Assembly: GCF_041379945.2 (NCBI RefSeq)
Contig: NZ_JBFTXJ020000001.1
Coordinates: forward strand, 310,001-374,000
DNA from: Aneurinibacillus sp. REN35
Lineage (GTDB): Bacteria; Bacillota; Bacilli; Aneurinibacillales; Aneurinibacillaceae
Direction: 5' to 3'
Length of the DNA: 64,000 nucleotides
This document shows positions 8,553-16,320 of this stretch, piece after piece. The notes under the pieces were generated by a model, which was given only the letters and a program-made list of their open reading frames with translations, made no database searches and was not told where the DNA came from. The position numbers were made by a program, and so were the translations under genes. Position 1 is the first letter of the stretch. Each line of letters starts with the position of its first letter.

Positions 8553-9436
8553 TTCATATTTGTGAAGTTGGACCGCGCGATGGATTGCAGAATGAAGCGC
8601 AGCTTCTTACTACGGAAGTGAAGGTAGAGATGATCGGTCGGTTAATCGAGGCTGGCTGCCAAAAAATCGAGGCGGTTTCGTTTGTGAATCCGAAGGTCGT
8701 GCCGCAGATGGCGGACGCAGAAGAAGTGCTGCGGTATGCTCCGCAGTATAGTGACGTGGTCTATGCCGGATTGGTATTGAGCCGTTCGGGGTTAGAGAGG
8801 GCCAGTCGCACGAATATTGATATGCTTCATATTGTGATGGCTGTAAGTGATGCGTTTAACCAGCGCAACGCACGCCGCAGCGCTGCTGAGTCGGCGGCTG
8901 AATTGAGTGCTGTGATTCGGGAAGCAAGCGCGGCGGGCAAACCTTGCATCGGGGTATTAGGCACTGCATTTGGCTGTCCATTTGAAGGTGAGGTATCGAT
9001 TGAGAATGTCCTTGCCATTGCCGATCAATTCCTTGAAGCGGGCTGTGAAGGTATTACGTTAGCGGATACGACCGGAATGGCTCATCCCTTGCAGGTTCAG
9101 GCATGGGTGCGTGCCTTTACAAAGCGTTTTCCTGATGTAGAGCTTGGTCTTCATTTTCATAATACGAGAGGATTAGGTCTTGCCAATGTGTTTGCTGGTT
9201 ATCAGGCAGGTGTCCGCATTTTTGATTCCTCGCTTGCTGGTCTTGGCGGCTGCCCGTTTGCTCCGAAGGCAGTGGGGAATGTTTGTACAGAGGATATGGT
9301 GAATATGTTCAGAGAGATGGGAGAGGAAACGGGGATGGAGGTGGAAAAACTAATCGAGACAGCTTGCTGGATGGAGGAGAAGATAGGGCGTCGTCTGGAT
9401 GGAATGTTGATGAAGACAGGTACGGTCAAAATGTGA
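8549..9436 (+). CDS. Hydroxymethylglutaryl-CoA lyase-family enzyme
   Basis: A 295-aa DRE-TIM metallolyase. Hallmarks are GPRDGLQNE near the N-terminus (catalytic Arg and Asp), LHFHNTRG with the metal-binding histidines, and the cysteine loop GGCPFAPKAVGNVCTED of HMG-CoA lyases. It would cleave a 3-hydroxyacyl-CoA such as 3-hydroxy-3-methylglutaryl-CoA or a relative. The GTG start at 8549 overlaps the gntR stop and has AGGAGG seven bases upstream. An earlier TTG is too close to that site. Joint control with the CaiB transferase suggests that its substrate is the CoA ester made there. Exact substrate is unknown. Confidence 0.88.
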   Translation: MIHICEVGPRDGLQNEAQLLTTEVKVEMIGRLIEAGCQKIEAVSFVNPKVVPQMADAEEVLRYAPQYSDVVYAGLVLSRSGLERASRTNIDMLHIVMAVSDAFNQRNARRSAAESAAELSAVIREASAAGKPCIGVLGTAFGCPFEGEVSIENVLAIADQFLEAGCEGITLADTTGMAHPLQVQAWVRAFTKRFPDVELGLHFHNTRGLGLANVFAGYQAGVRIFDSSLAGLGGCPFAPKAVGNVCTEDMVNMFREMGEETGMEVEKLIETACWMEEKIGRRLDGMLMKTGTVKM

Positions 9437-9463
9437 AACCCACTATAATGAAGGAGGACCCAC

Positions 9464-9880
9464 ATGGAAGATGCCGCTCGTACAACTGACACGTATGCAT
9501 TCTATGTCGATATGGTGGAAAACAAATATTTTGCAAATGTAGATGCGAGGAATCTGGAAGGAATATTGGAGTGCTTCAATGAAGACGCCGTGTTTACCAT
9601 TCAGTCTGCTCATTCTGTACATCAGGGACGAGATACCGAGATTCGTGCGATGTACGTGGAGCTGTTTCAAAACTATCAGCCGAAGATGGTGCACAAAGAT
9701 TTTCGACATGTTGTAGACGTTGGAAATAGCCGTTGCTCTGCCCAGTTTAATGTAGAACTCATCTCTACAGAGGGCGGAGAGGAGATCTTTCTTACAAACT
9801 GCAATTTCTTCTATTTTGAGAACGGGAAATTTAAAGAAGTGTATGTATACATGAGCGACGGTCAAAATGTGCTTGGATAA
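9464..9880 (+). CDS. SnoaL-like/NTF2-fold protein
   Basis: A 138-aa protein with the small alpha+beta cone fold of SnoaL-like polyketide cyclases and NTF2 proteins. It shows the early helix pattern with LEGILECFNEDAVFT and the later HQGRDTEIRAMY and FFYFENGKFKEVYVYM strands. Many such proteins are isomerases, dehydratases or ligand binders. No catalytic residues can be assigned with certainty. AAGGAGGAC precedes the ATG, and the gene follows the lyase by 27 bp in the GntR-controlled unit, so it probably acts on the same compound. Confidence 0.75.
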   Translation: MEDAARTTDTYAFYVDMVENKYFANVDARNLEGILECFNEDAVFTIQSAHSVHQGRDTEIRAMYVELFQNYQPKMVHKDFRHVVDVGNSRCSAQFNVELISTEGGEEIFLTNCNFFYFENGKFKEVYVYMSDGQNVLG

Positions 9881-9901
9881 ATGGTATATTCCTAAATAAA
9901 G

Positions 9902-9948
9902 GCCTGAGGCAAGGGAGATCAATTCCCTGCCTTGGGCTTTTATTTTTG
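9902..9948 (+). terminator. Terminator after the gntR-lyase-SnoaL unit
   Basis: GCCTGAGGCAAGGGA (9902-9916) pairs with TCCCTGCCTTGGGC with one bulge and two G-T pairs, followed by TTTTATTTTT. Confidence 0.85.
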
Positions 9949-9977
9949 TAAGAAATCATCGGGCCTGCCGTATCTTT

Positions 9978-10006
9978 TTGTTGGTGTTCGTCGTTTACAG
10001 TATAAC
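9978..10006 (+). promoter_or_regulatory. Probable sigma-A promoter of clpP
   Basis: -35 TTGTTG (9978-9983), 17-bp spacer, -10 TATAAC (10001-10006), 20 bp before the start codon. No CtsR heptad repeat (GGTCAAA type) is visible, unlike the usual stress-regulated clpP promoter of Bacillales. Confidence 0.55.
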
Positions 10007-10026
10007 TATGCAAAGGAGTGATATAT

Positions 10027-10608
10027 GTGACGACAATTCCGGTGGTAATTGAACAGACGAGTCGCGGAGAGCGATCGTATGATATTTATTCGCGGCTGCT
10101 TAAGGATCGGATTATCTTTTTGGGCAGCGCGATTGATGATCAGGTAGCGAATTCAATTGTGGCTCAGCTTCTCTTCCTCACAGCGGAAGATTCGAAAAAA
10201 GACATTCATCTATATATTAATTGTCCCGGTGGATCGACGACAGCGGGTATGGCCATCTATGATACGATGCAGTTTATTAAACCGGATGTATCAACCATAT
10301 GTGTCGGGATGGCGGCTTCCATGGGTGCGATTCTGCTCGTGGCCGGAGCGCCTGGAAAGCGGTTGGCGCTGCCAAATTCGGAAATTATGATCCATCAGCC
10401 CTGGGGAGGAACGAAGGGGCAGGCCAGTGATATGATGATTCATGCAGAGCGAATCATTAAAATACGAAGCATATTCAATAAGATCTTAGCCGATCGTACG
10501 GGACAGCCGTATGAAAAGGTGGAAAAGGATACGGACCGGGATAATTTTATGCTGGCGGAGGAAGCAAAAAAATACGGGTTAGTTGATAAGATCATTGAAA
10601 AACTATAG
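10027..10608 (+). CDS. clpP: ATP-dependent Clp protease proteolytic subunit
   Basis: A 193-aa serine peptidase of the ClpP family with the catalytic triad Ser98 (GMAASMG), His123 (MIHQP) and Asp172 (TDRDNF), at exactly the usual numbering when the GTG at 10027 is taken as start. That start also has AAAGGAG eight bases upstream and gives the standard N-terminus [15 protein letters not shown]. It forms the tetradecameric chamber fed by ClpX or ClpC unfoldases. Some positions differ from the housekeeping enzyme ([19 protein letters not shown]), and no CtsR box is seen, so this may be a second, non-stress ClpP. Confidence 0.93.
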   Translation: MTTIPVVIEQTSRGERSYDIYSRLLKDRIIFLGSAIDDQVANSIVAQLLFLTAEDSKKDIHLYINCPGGSTTAGMAIYDTMQFIKPDVSTICVGMAASMGAILLVAGAPGKRLALPNSEIMIHQPWGGTKGQASDMMIHAERIIKIRSIFNKILADRTGQPYEKVEKDTDRDNFMLAEEAKKYGLVDKIIEKL

Positions 10609-10639
10609 CGTATTGTATTATCAAGGGTGTTGATGATTC

Positions 10640-10972
10640 AGGGTAAATCGTCACCACACCCTGCCCCAAACGGACGTCGGTTCGTCTCCCACACAGAAAC
10701 ATCGAGGGCCGCTTGTTGCCGAGCCAGTCGGAACAGCAAAACATCTGGGCAGATGCAAGAAGGGAGACTGTTGCTGTTCTCTTTCGCCTGGCTAGGGCAA
10801 CCGCTCGGGAAGGGAGACGAAAGGCCTTGTTTGTGTCCGGTTGTGGTGCTCTTTTCCTCTTGGAGCCATCCACACCTTTGGTATCCATCGATGGATAGAA
10901 AAGATGGATGCGTCCAGCATGCGTCCCCTTTGTTTTGAGGGAACATGCGGACGTATGCAATTTGTTTTTTTC
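10640..10972 (+). ncRNA. Unidentified structured RNA of about 330 nt between clpP and the TPP riboswitch
   Basis: No plausible protein lies in this 440-bp gap; the open frames here lack family features and sit on top of RNA structure. Nested long-range pairings are visible: CACCACA 10652-10658 with 10842-10848, CGGAC 10671-10675 with GTCCG 10835-10839, and a 10-bp helix 10681-10690 with 10812-10821. Local hairpins occur at 10711-10737, 10742-10755 and 10867-10910 (containing a palindrome at 10882-10897). The unit ends in a terminator on the plus strand. AAGGGAGAC occurs twice (10760-10768 and 10810-10818), so the TCTCCC segment can pair with either copy. It does not show the signatures of tmRNA, RNase P, SRP RNA or a T-box. 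Confidence 0.6.
10917..10972 (+). terminator. Terminator of the structured RNA
   Basis: A 10-bp outer stem (10917-10926 with 10949-10958, one G-T pair) with an internal CCT/AGG stem, followed by the U-rich run TTTGTTTTTTT. This gives the RNA plus-strand polarity. Confidence 0.75.
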
Positions 10973-11048
10973 AATATATGGATAATAAACAGGCGTATTG
11001 CATTATATAAGAATTAAGAGTACCATAAAGGCAATTGGATACAAGTAA

Positions 11049-11128
11049 CCACTAGGGGAGCCGAATGGCTGAGAGAAATATTTCGACCCTTTGAACCTGA
11101 TCTGCGTAATCGCAGCGTAGGAAAGTGG
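11049..11128 (+). promoter_or_regulatory. TPP (thiamine pyrophosphate) riboswitch
   Basis: The thi-box core is clear: ACTAGGGGAGCC near 11050, GGCTGAGAGAA at 11077, then ACCCTTTGAACCTGATCTG and GCGTAGGAAAGTGG. P1 is closed by CCACT (11049-11053) and AGTGG (11124-11128). It controls thiW through the terminator that follows. Confidence 0.97.
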
Positions 11129-11155
11129 CGTGAGGATGCTTTCGTTATGGCTGCA

Positions 11156-11185
11156 AACCACCCGCTTCGGGTGGTTTTTTGTTTT
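11156..11185 (+). terminator. TPP riboswitch terminator hairpin
   Basis: A perfect 9-bp stem, AACCACCCG with CGGGTGGTT, loop CTT, then a T-run. It is the OFF state of the thiW leader. Confidence 0.9.
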
Positions 11186-11232
11186 ATAATAAGCACAACC
11201 AGAACTGCAATATAACATAAGGTGGAATGTGT

Positions 11233-11751
11233 ATGCACACAAACTCAACACGACGTCTTACGATGATGGCGCTTTTGGTCGCCATCGGAATTGTCGGCTC
11301 AAGCTTTCTTTGGTTTCCGGCCGGCGTAGCCAAAGCATATCCCGTACAGCATGCGGTCAATGTGATCGCTGCGGTCACACTTGGCCCTGGGCCGGCTGTA
11401 ATGATTGCGTTTATGATCGCGCTGCTCCGCAATCTTTTGGGCATCGGTACTATACTTGCGTTTCCGGGAAGTATGGTTGGTGCTCTGTTTGCAGGTTTTT
11501 TGTACAGGTGGACGCGCAGAGCCTCTATGGGAGCTGTGGGTGAGGTGGTAGGCACAGGGATCATCGGTGCCTTCATATCGGTACCGCTTGCCTCGATTTT
11601 TCTTGGAAAAAGTGCGGGCGCATTCGCATTTATTCCTCCGTTTTTCATCAGCAGTCTAGCAGGGGCAATACTGAGTTTACTGCTTGTGCCGACACTGAGA
11701 AGAGCGCTCCGTCAGGAAGAGATTCGCCCATCTTCCTCCATCCAAAAGTAA
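11233..11751 (+). CDS. thiW: ThiW, ECF transporter S component for a thiamine precursor
   Basis: A 172-aa integral membrane protein with about five hydrophobic helices. It carries the ThiW-type N-terminus (LTMMALLVAIGIVGS) and the conserved FPGSMVGALFAGFLYR segment. ThiW is the substrate-binding subunit of an energy-coupling-factor importer, thought to take up the thiazole precursor of thiamine and to share an EcfAA'T module encoded elsewhere. The ATG at 11233 is preferred to one six bases upstream because AAGGTGG is then seven bases away. The upstream TPP riboswitch fits the function. Confidence 0.92.
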   Translation: MHTNSTRRLTMMALLVAIGIVGSSFLWFPAGVAKAYPVQHAVNVIAAVTLGPGPAVMIAFMIALLRNLLGIGTILAFPGSMVGALFAGFLYRWTRRASMGAVGEVVGTGIIGAFISVPLASIFLGKSAGAFAFIPPFFISSLAGAILSLLLVPTLRRALRQEEIRPSSSIQK

Positions 11752-11759
11752 GAAGAGAA

Positions 11760-11797
11760 CACAACAGCCTGGACTGCGTTCTGGGTTGTTTTTTTAT
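11760..11797 (+). terminator. Terminator after thiW
   Basis: AACAGCCTGGA pairs with TCTGGGTTGTT (three G-T pairs), followed by TTTTTTT. Confidence 0.75.
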
Positions 11798-11871
11798 GCG
11801 TAAAAACATACGTTTATGCGACCTTGCATACGTGATAGGTAACAAACTGCTTACCTTCTGTCATACAGCAT

Positions 11872-11899
11872 TTGGCAATAAAGTTGCATTGGGTATAAT
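11872..11899 (+). promoter_or_regulatory. Sigma-A promoter of the chemoreceptor gene
   Basis: -35 TTGGCA (11872-11877), 16-bp spacer, -10 TATAAT (11894-11899), 47 bp before the start codon. Confidence 0.6.
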
Positions 11900-11946
11900 T
11901 GTTCACCTAATCACGGGTGAAATGATACGAAAGGAATGGTGAAAAT

Positions 11947-13689
11947 ATGAGCCTACGAATGCGAATCTCTCTTTCGGCTGCTCTGCTTGTTCTTCTGGTT
12001 GTCGGCATCAGTGCTTTTTTCTCCTATTGGAGTGTGAGTCGGGCCGTAGAACAAGGTATTTCGGCATATAGTGCACAGACCGCTACCAATACGGTCGCCT
12101 ATGTAGATATAAATACGTACAAAAAACTGCTCGCTCATCCTGAAGAAAATGAAGCATATTGGACGATTCGCAATACACTAAACGACGTACGCGAAAAGCT
12201 TGGTGCTCTCTATGTTTATACACTTACAGTTGATGGAGATGCGCTGCATATCATGGTGGACGGACAGCCGAAACATTCGAAAACGGCTTCGCCCATTGGT
12301 GAAGCTGTTACGGCTACGGCTTTTGAGGATGTAGCACCTGCTCTGCAAGGCCGTACTGCGTATAGCGGCCTCATTCACGATGAGAAGTATGGCGATTATT
12401 TTTCAGCCTTTGCACCGATTAAAGATGAAAACGGTGCCATCATCGGTGTGCTTGGCGTCGATCTGCATGCACCATTCGTTGCCTCCCTTACACAAGACAT
12501 CCTGGCTTCTAATATTCCAACTTTTATACTTTCTAGCCTATTGCTTTTAGCGTTTTCCATTCTGCTGTTTATGTATGTCGTTCAGAGAAGTTTACGTCCT
12601 CTGCATTTGATTAGCAAAACAGCGGAAAAAATTGCAAACGGTGATTTGACATCCACTGTAGAAGCAGAACTTGCGATATCCGCGAACAGAAAAGATGAAG
12701 TGGGGCAGCTTGCTCATTCGTTTCAGATTATGGAGACGCGTCTCTCACACTTCATTCGGCAGGTGCAGCATACGGTGGATCATGTAGCGGCTTCCTCGGA
12801 ACAACTAGCGCATGCTACAGGACAGACGGAGCAGGCATCGCATCAGGTGGCAACGACGATGCAGGAAGTCGCCGCAGGCAGTGTGCGTCAGGCAGAACAG
12901 ACCCAGCATATTCTGCAGATGATGCAGAATATGACAAACCATGTGCACGAAGCTAAGGCGCAGGCGGATCGTAACCTAGACAATACGGGGGCAGCCGTCC
13001 AAATCTCGGATGAAGGCAAAAGAGCGATGGATGAGGCGATTGATTACTTGGCCTATAGTATGTCTACTGTAAAAAAAGCAGCGGAAACCATGCAAAACCT
13101 TGGCGTACGATCGAAGGAAATCAGTACGATTATTACAGTCATTACCGAAATCTCTGCACAAACCAATCTGCTTGCTCTTAATGCAGCCATCGAAGCCGCG
13201 CGTGCCGGTGAGCACGGTCGCGGATTTGCTGTTGTAGCAGATGAAGTGCGAAAGCTAGCGGAGGAAACAAATCAAGCCGCCGGCAAGATTACAGGGTTAA
13301 TTCAGTCTATTCAATCAGAGACGCTGGAGACAATGACGATCATAAAGCAAAGCGAAGATGCATTCGAACAGCAGATGGAAATGATAGAACGGGGTGGGAT
13401 AGCGCTTGTATCGATTGTAGAGCGAGTAAAGCACACGCAGGAGGACTCTGCAAGCATGCAGATTATTCTTGATCATGTCAATGCTCATACACAGCAGGTG
13501 TTTCATGCGCTCGAAGAAATCTCTTCGATTATCGAAGAGGCCTCCAGCGCTTCAGAGCAAGTATCGGCAGCGGCGGAACAGCAATTAGCTACAGTGGAGG
13601 AGATGGCGGCTAGCGTTGCGGAGACAGGCAGGTTATCTCATCAACTGCATGCCGAATTGCGAATGTTTCGGATCGAGCAGCATGTATGA
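11947..13689 (+). CDS. Methyl-accepting chemotaxis protein
   Basis: A 580-aa transmembrane chemoreceptor. It has an N-terminal membrane helix (about residues 7-28), an extracellular sensor region of about 155 residues that looks like a Cache-type domain ([11 protein letters not shown] near its end), a second membrane helix (about 192-212), a HAMP linker ([20 protein letters not shown]) and a long cytoplasmic coiled coil. The signalling tip [16 protein letters not shown] binds CheA and CheW. The ligand is unknown. It is a monocistronic gene with its own promoter, as is common for chemoreceptors. Confidence 0.95.
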   Translation: MSLRMRISLSAALLVLLVVGISAFFSYWSVSRAVEQGISAYSAQTATNTVAYVDINTYKKLLAHPEENEAYWTIRNTLNDVREKLGALYVYTLTVDGDALHIMVDGQPKHSKTASPIGEAVTATAFEDVAPALQGRTAYSGLIHDEKYGDYFSAFAPIKDENGAIIGVLGVDLHAPFVASLTQDILASNIPTFILSSLLLLAFSILLFMYVVQRSLRPLHLISKTAEKIANGDLTSTVEAELAISANRKDEVGQLAHSFQIMETRLSHFIRQVQHTVDHVAASSEQLAHATGQTEQASHQVATTMQEVAAGSVRQAEQTQHILQMMQNMTNHVHEAKAQADRNLDNTGAAVQISDEGKRAMDEAIDYLAYSMSTVKKAAETMQNLGVRSKEISTIITVITEISAQTNLLALNAAIEAARAGEHGRGFAVVADEVRKLAEETNQAAGKITGLIQSIQSETLETMTIIKQSEDAFEQQMEMIERGGIALVSIVERVKHTQEDSASMQIILDHVNAHTQQVFHALEEISSIIEEASSASEQVSAAAEQQLATVEEMAASVAETGRLSHQLHAELRMFRIEQHV

Positions 13690-13793
13690 TGCAGTCTACC
13701 GCTGAAAGAGTGTGGCTGCTACAATGAAAATATGGATAGGATTCAAGCTGATCGACCCTGTTATGGTCAATCGATAGAGAAAGGAAGAGAGTA

Positions 13794-14189
13794 GTGGAAG
13801 AGAAATCAATCGTGTCGATCTGGATTGGTAGATCGGAGGATGAAGAGAAGGCACAGACCTTGATGGAGTACACATATGATGAAGATGGTGATGCGATAGC
13901 GCCTGCGTTTGTACAGGTGTATAACATGGAAGATACCTATATTGACGAGGACTTTGTAGAGGTTTCGTTCCGTCCTCTTTCCTCTTCGCTTACAGAGCTT
14001 CTTGAAGGGCATTCCTATTGGGAAAGCATTCTTCCCGCACTGCTTACGCGTATAGGAGAGACGCTGCCATTTGAGGCGAATACGATGGTGCTGCTCTATG
14101 ATTATGTGTATAACGGTGGAGTGGTCGAAGCTGTGCTCGATGGAGTGAAGCTGCGCTATATAGGCGCGGTCCCTTTTGAAGAAGTATAG
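13794..14189 (+). CDS. Immunity protein 22 (Imm22)-like protein
   Basis: A 131-aa acidic soluble protein. Its pattern (VSIWIGRSEDEEKAQTLMEY, a YDEDGD segment, YIDEDFVEVSF, then LLYDYVYNGG) resembles my recollection of the Imm22 family of polymorphic-toxin immunity proteins. The start is GTG with AAGGAAGAGA upstream. No toxin gene is adjacent, so it would be an orphan immunity gene, possibly protecting against toxins of other strains. The family call is from pattern memory, not a search. Confidence 0.55.
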   Translation: MEEKSIVSIWIGRSEDEEKAQTLMEYTYDEDGDAIAPAFVQVYNMEDTYIDEDFVEVSFRPLSSSLTELLEGHSYWESILPALLTRIGETLPFEANTMVLLYDYVYNGGVVEAVLDGVKLRYIGAVPFEEV

Positions 14190-14278
14190 GCCTCCTCTCT
14201 TATAAGATCATAGAGATGATAAAATCATAGCTTTCTTGTATACCTATTGTTATAATTTGTGTAACAAGTACATATGTA

Positions 14279-14515
14279 TTTCAAGGTGCTGCTAATCACA
14301 ATGATTGATTCATAGCAGCATAAGAGGGAAGCCGGTGTGAATCCGGCGCGGTCCCGCCACTGTAATGAGGAGAGCTGTCTGCAAGTTATATCCACTGCTT
14401 CATGGTAAGCGAAGCGGGAAGGAAGCAGCGGCTTTATGATTCTAAGCCAGGAGACCTGCCTTGAGATGATGACACAACAAGCTCACGAGGATGAGAGATG
14501 TGCTGCGCTGCGTAT
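14279..14515 (+). promoter_or_regulatory. Cobalamin riboswitch 1
   Basis: The B12-box signature is present: GAAGCCGGTGTGAATCCGGC followed by GCGGTCCCGCCACTGTAA at about 14328-14365, and AAGCCAGGAGACCTGCC at 14444-14460. Downstream CACGAGGATGAGAG is also characteristic. A candidate -10 TATAAT lies at 14251-14256. It controls the ferredoxin-like gene through the terminator at 14561. Confidence 0.95.
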
Positions 14516-14560
14516 GGTTAATGGGATACTCCATTAAGCTTTTTGCGAATGCGGTAACAA

Positions 14561-14597
14561 GGGCATCTTTTTCCTATGGAGAACGATGCCTTTTTTG
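14561..14597 (+). terminator. Terminator of cobalamin riboswitch 1
   Basis: GGCATC with GATGCC, extended inside by TTTTTCC with GGAGAA, then TTTTTT. It lies directly upstream of the controlled gene. Confidence 0.8.
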
Positions 14598-14630
14598 TAT
14601 GAAAAATATTAGCTGCAAGAGGTGAAACAC

Positions 14631-15005
14631 ATGGCTACACGAAATTTGCATGGGGTGAGGCATCATCTTCTACTATGCAACGGAGGGAGCTGCATGAAGC
14701 GCGGAGGAGAAGAGGTGACGCAGGGGATACGGGAGCAGATCGCTAATCTGGCTGCAGATGACCTCATTCACACTACACGTACACGCTGCAATGGCAGATG
14801 TGCGGATGCTTGTGTCGTGATTCAATATCCAGAAGGAATATGGTATCAGGATATGACGGCAGAGACGGGAAAACAACTAATCAATCGGATTGTTAGCGGG
14901 GAAGCGGCATATGATGCTCACAACATCACCTATACGTATCAAAAGGGAGAGTTTCTCCCGGCTCAGCAAGCTGAGATAGGCGGAACAAAGAAACAACCAT
15001 CCTAA
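14631..15005 (+). CDS. Thioredoxin-like [2Fe-2S] ferredoxin domain protein
   Basis: A 124-aa cytoplasmic protein. Four cysteines fit a thioredoxin-fold [2Fe-2S] ferredoxin: CNGGSC near the N-terminus and CNGRCADACVV with the conserved YPEGIWY strand in the middle. The ATG at 14631 has AGAGGTG six bases before it. Proteins of this type often occur in cobalt/cobalamin loci of Bacillales. Control by a cobalamin riboswitch supports a role in cobalamin synthesis or in a B12-independent back-up. No other cobalamin gene is adjacent, so the role is inferred. Confidence 0.8.
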   Translation: MATRNLHGVRHHLLLCNGGSCMKRGGEEVTQGIREQIANLAADDLIHTTRTRCNGRCADACVVIQYPEGIWYQDMTAETGKQLINRIVSGEAAYDAHNITYTYQKGEFLPAQQAEIGGTKKQPS

Positions 15006-15065
15006 GGGATGCATTCACCGGGTAACGCATCGGTTGGCTTGTTTATAATTTCATAGTTTTGCTTT

Positions 15066-15290
15066 ATGGTGCATGTGTGTAATTCATTACTTTGCATGCG
15101 TAATAGGGAAACCGGTGCAAGTCCGGTGCGGTCCCGCCACTGTAAACGAGGAGCAACTCTTATGCAAAACCACTGTTCCATGACGATGGAATGGGAAGGT
15201 AGAGAGGAGCAAGGATTCGTAAGCCAGGAGACCTGCCATGAAGAACAGCACTGTAAAACCACGAGGATGGGAAGGTGTTCAAGAGATCGG
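15066..15290 (+). promoter_or_regulatory. Cobalamin riboswitch 2
   Basis: A second complete B12 element 0.6 kb after the first: GAAACCGGTGCAAGTCCGGT and GCGGTCCCGCCACTGTAAA at about 15108-15146, AAGCCAGGAGACCTGCC at 15221-15237, and CACGAGGATGGGA downstream. It differs clearly in sequence from riboswitch 1, so it is not a recent duplication. Confidence 0.95.
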
Positions 15291-15320
15291 TGGGTGTCTG
15301 AACGTATAACGATCTTATTT

Positions 15321-15354
15321 GAGCATCTTTTCTTTTAGGAAGAGATGCTTTTTT
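15321..15354 (+). terminator. Terminator of cobalamin riboswitch 2
   Basis: AGCATCT (15322-15328) pairs with AGATGCT (15343-15349), followed by TTTTTT, just before the small gene at 15378. Confidence 0.8.
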
Positions 15355-15377
15355 GTATACAAAAGGAGGATATGAAG

Positions 15378-15587
15378 ATGCATGAATTATTTATAGAAGG
15401 AATGCGCGTGGAACGCTTTGACGGAATGAGAGGACAAGTCCTTGGCACGCATGAACTTTTTCTTATTGTGCTGTGGGAGAATCACCAGTTGGGAGAATAC
15501 CACATTGTGGATGATTTACCGCCATACTATTTGTATCCGATTGAGTGCGAAAAGGAAAGAGGTGGTACGCATGCAGGTAAAGAATGA
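15378..15587 (+). CDS. Small hypothetical protein under a cobalamin riboswitch
   Basis: A 69-aa acidic protein that I do not recognise. It has a beta-rich pattern (LFIEGMRVERFDGMRGQVLG, LFLIVLWENHQLGEYHIVDD) resembling a small SH3-like barrel, with no membrane segment. Start 15378 is chosen because GGAGG is eight bases upstream; an ATG six bases earlier is too close. It overlaps the acuA-like gene by 17 bp, which suggests translational coupling. Confidence 0.6.
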   Translation: MHELFIEGMRVERFDGMRGQVLGTHELFLIVLWENHQLGEYHIVDDLPPYYLYPIECEKERGGTHAGKE

Positions 15588-16158
15588 AGGAGTTACGCTG
15601 CTTTCTTTATCTATGGAACAATCATTGCCGTATCCTCTGCATGCGGGCTTATCATGCTTTGGCAAGGCGGATGAACAGCATGCTCGTCTGCAAACAATAC
15701 TCTCACAAGAACAAACACGCATTTGTATTGCTGTTCATCATGACACGATTGTAGGATATGCTACACTTCTACTGCCGGAGCCTGAAGAACGCTGGGCTTC
15801 CCTTCCATATGTCCGCATGATGGGAGCGTTGGAAGTAGCCCCTCCCTATCGCTCTCGCCATATTGCCTCTGCTATTCTACAGAAGCTTTTTCAAAGTGAG
15901 ATAAATATTGAACAATGTATTGTTCTTGCTTTTGAATACTACTGGCACTGGGATTTACAACACGGCACATTAGATGTCTATGAATACAAGCGTATGCTAA
16001 AGCGGTTGCTCGTATCAGCAGGGATGGAAGAGGTCTATACGGATGATCCTGATATACAGGCGCATTCTGCTAATTTTGCGATGGCACGTATCGGAAAAAG
16101 TGTCTCATCTGAGCAAATGCAGCAATTCTTCTATACCTTACAGCCGCGGATATGGTGA
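15571..16158 (+). CDS. acuA: AcuA-like GNAT N-acetyltransferase
   Basis: A 195-aa GNAT enzyme closely following the pattern of Bacillus AcuA, which acetylates and inactivates acetyl-CoA synthetase. Shared features are VGYATLLLPEPEERWA, LEVAPPYRSRHIASAIL (acetyl-CoA loop), FEYYWHWDL, DPDIQAHSANFAMARIGK and the C-terminal FYTLQPR segment. Start ATG 15571 follows GAGGTGG. Unlike the acuABC operon, no acuB or acuC follows. The gene is the second of a unit under a cobalamin riboswitch, an unusual regulation for this family. Confidence 0.8.
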   Translation: MQVKNEGVTLLSLSMEQSLPYPLHAGLSCFGKADEQHARLQTILSQEQTRICIAVHHDTIVGYATLLLPEPEERWASLPYVRMMGALEVAPPYRSRHIASAILQKLFQSEINIEQCIVLAFEYYWHWDLQHGTLDVYEYKRMLKRLLVSAGMEEVYTDDPDIQAHSANFAMARIGKSVSSEQMQQFFYTLQPRIW

Positions 16159-16194
16159 ACAAAAGGAGATATAGCGATTTTTTTATAAAAAGGG

Positions 16195-16246
16195 TTGCAA
16201 AGTTCCATCGTATATCATATATTATTAACAAATAACAAATTGTTAA
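16195..16246 (+). promoter_or_regulatory. nrtR promoter with NrtR operator
   Basis: -35 TTGCAA (16195-16200), 17-bp spacer, -10 TATATT (16218-16223). A 22-bp element at 16225-16246 covers the expected start of transcription. It contains TTAACAA, TAACAA and TTGTTAA half-sites seven bases apart and matches, in reverse orientation, 19 of 22 positions of the element at 17162-17183. Confidence 0.7.
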
Positions 16247-16320
16247 TTTAATTTGATTGAGTGAAGCCTTACACTCTACTCAGGGATACTGCCTGAAGTG
16301 GTTGAGGAGGAGTCATCCTA

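Noticed and set aside
10627-10960. Several overlapping open frames of 60-120 codons on both strands in the clpP-thiW gap
   Set aside because: They lie on top of nested RNA helices, have no ribosome binding sites or family features, and their codons do not look protein-like. The stretch is better explained as a structured RNA.
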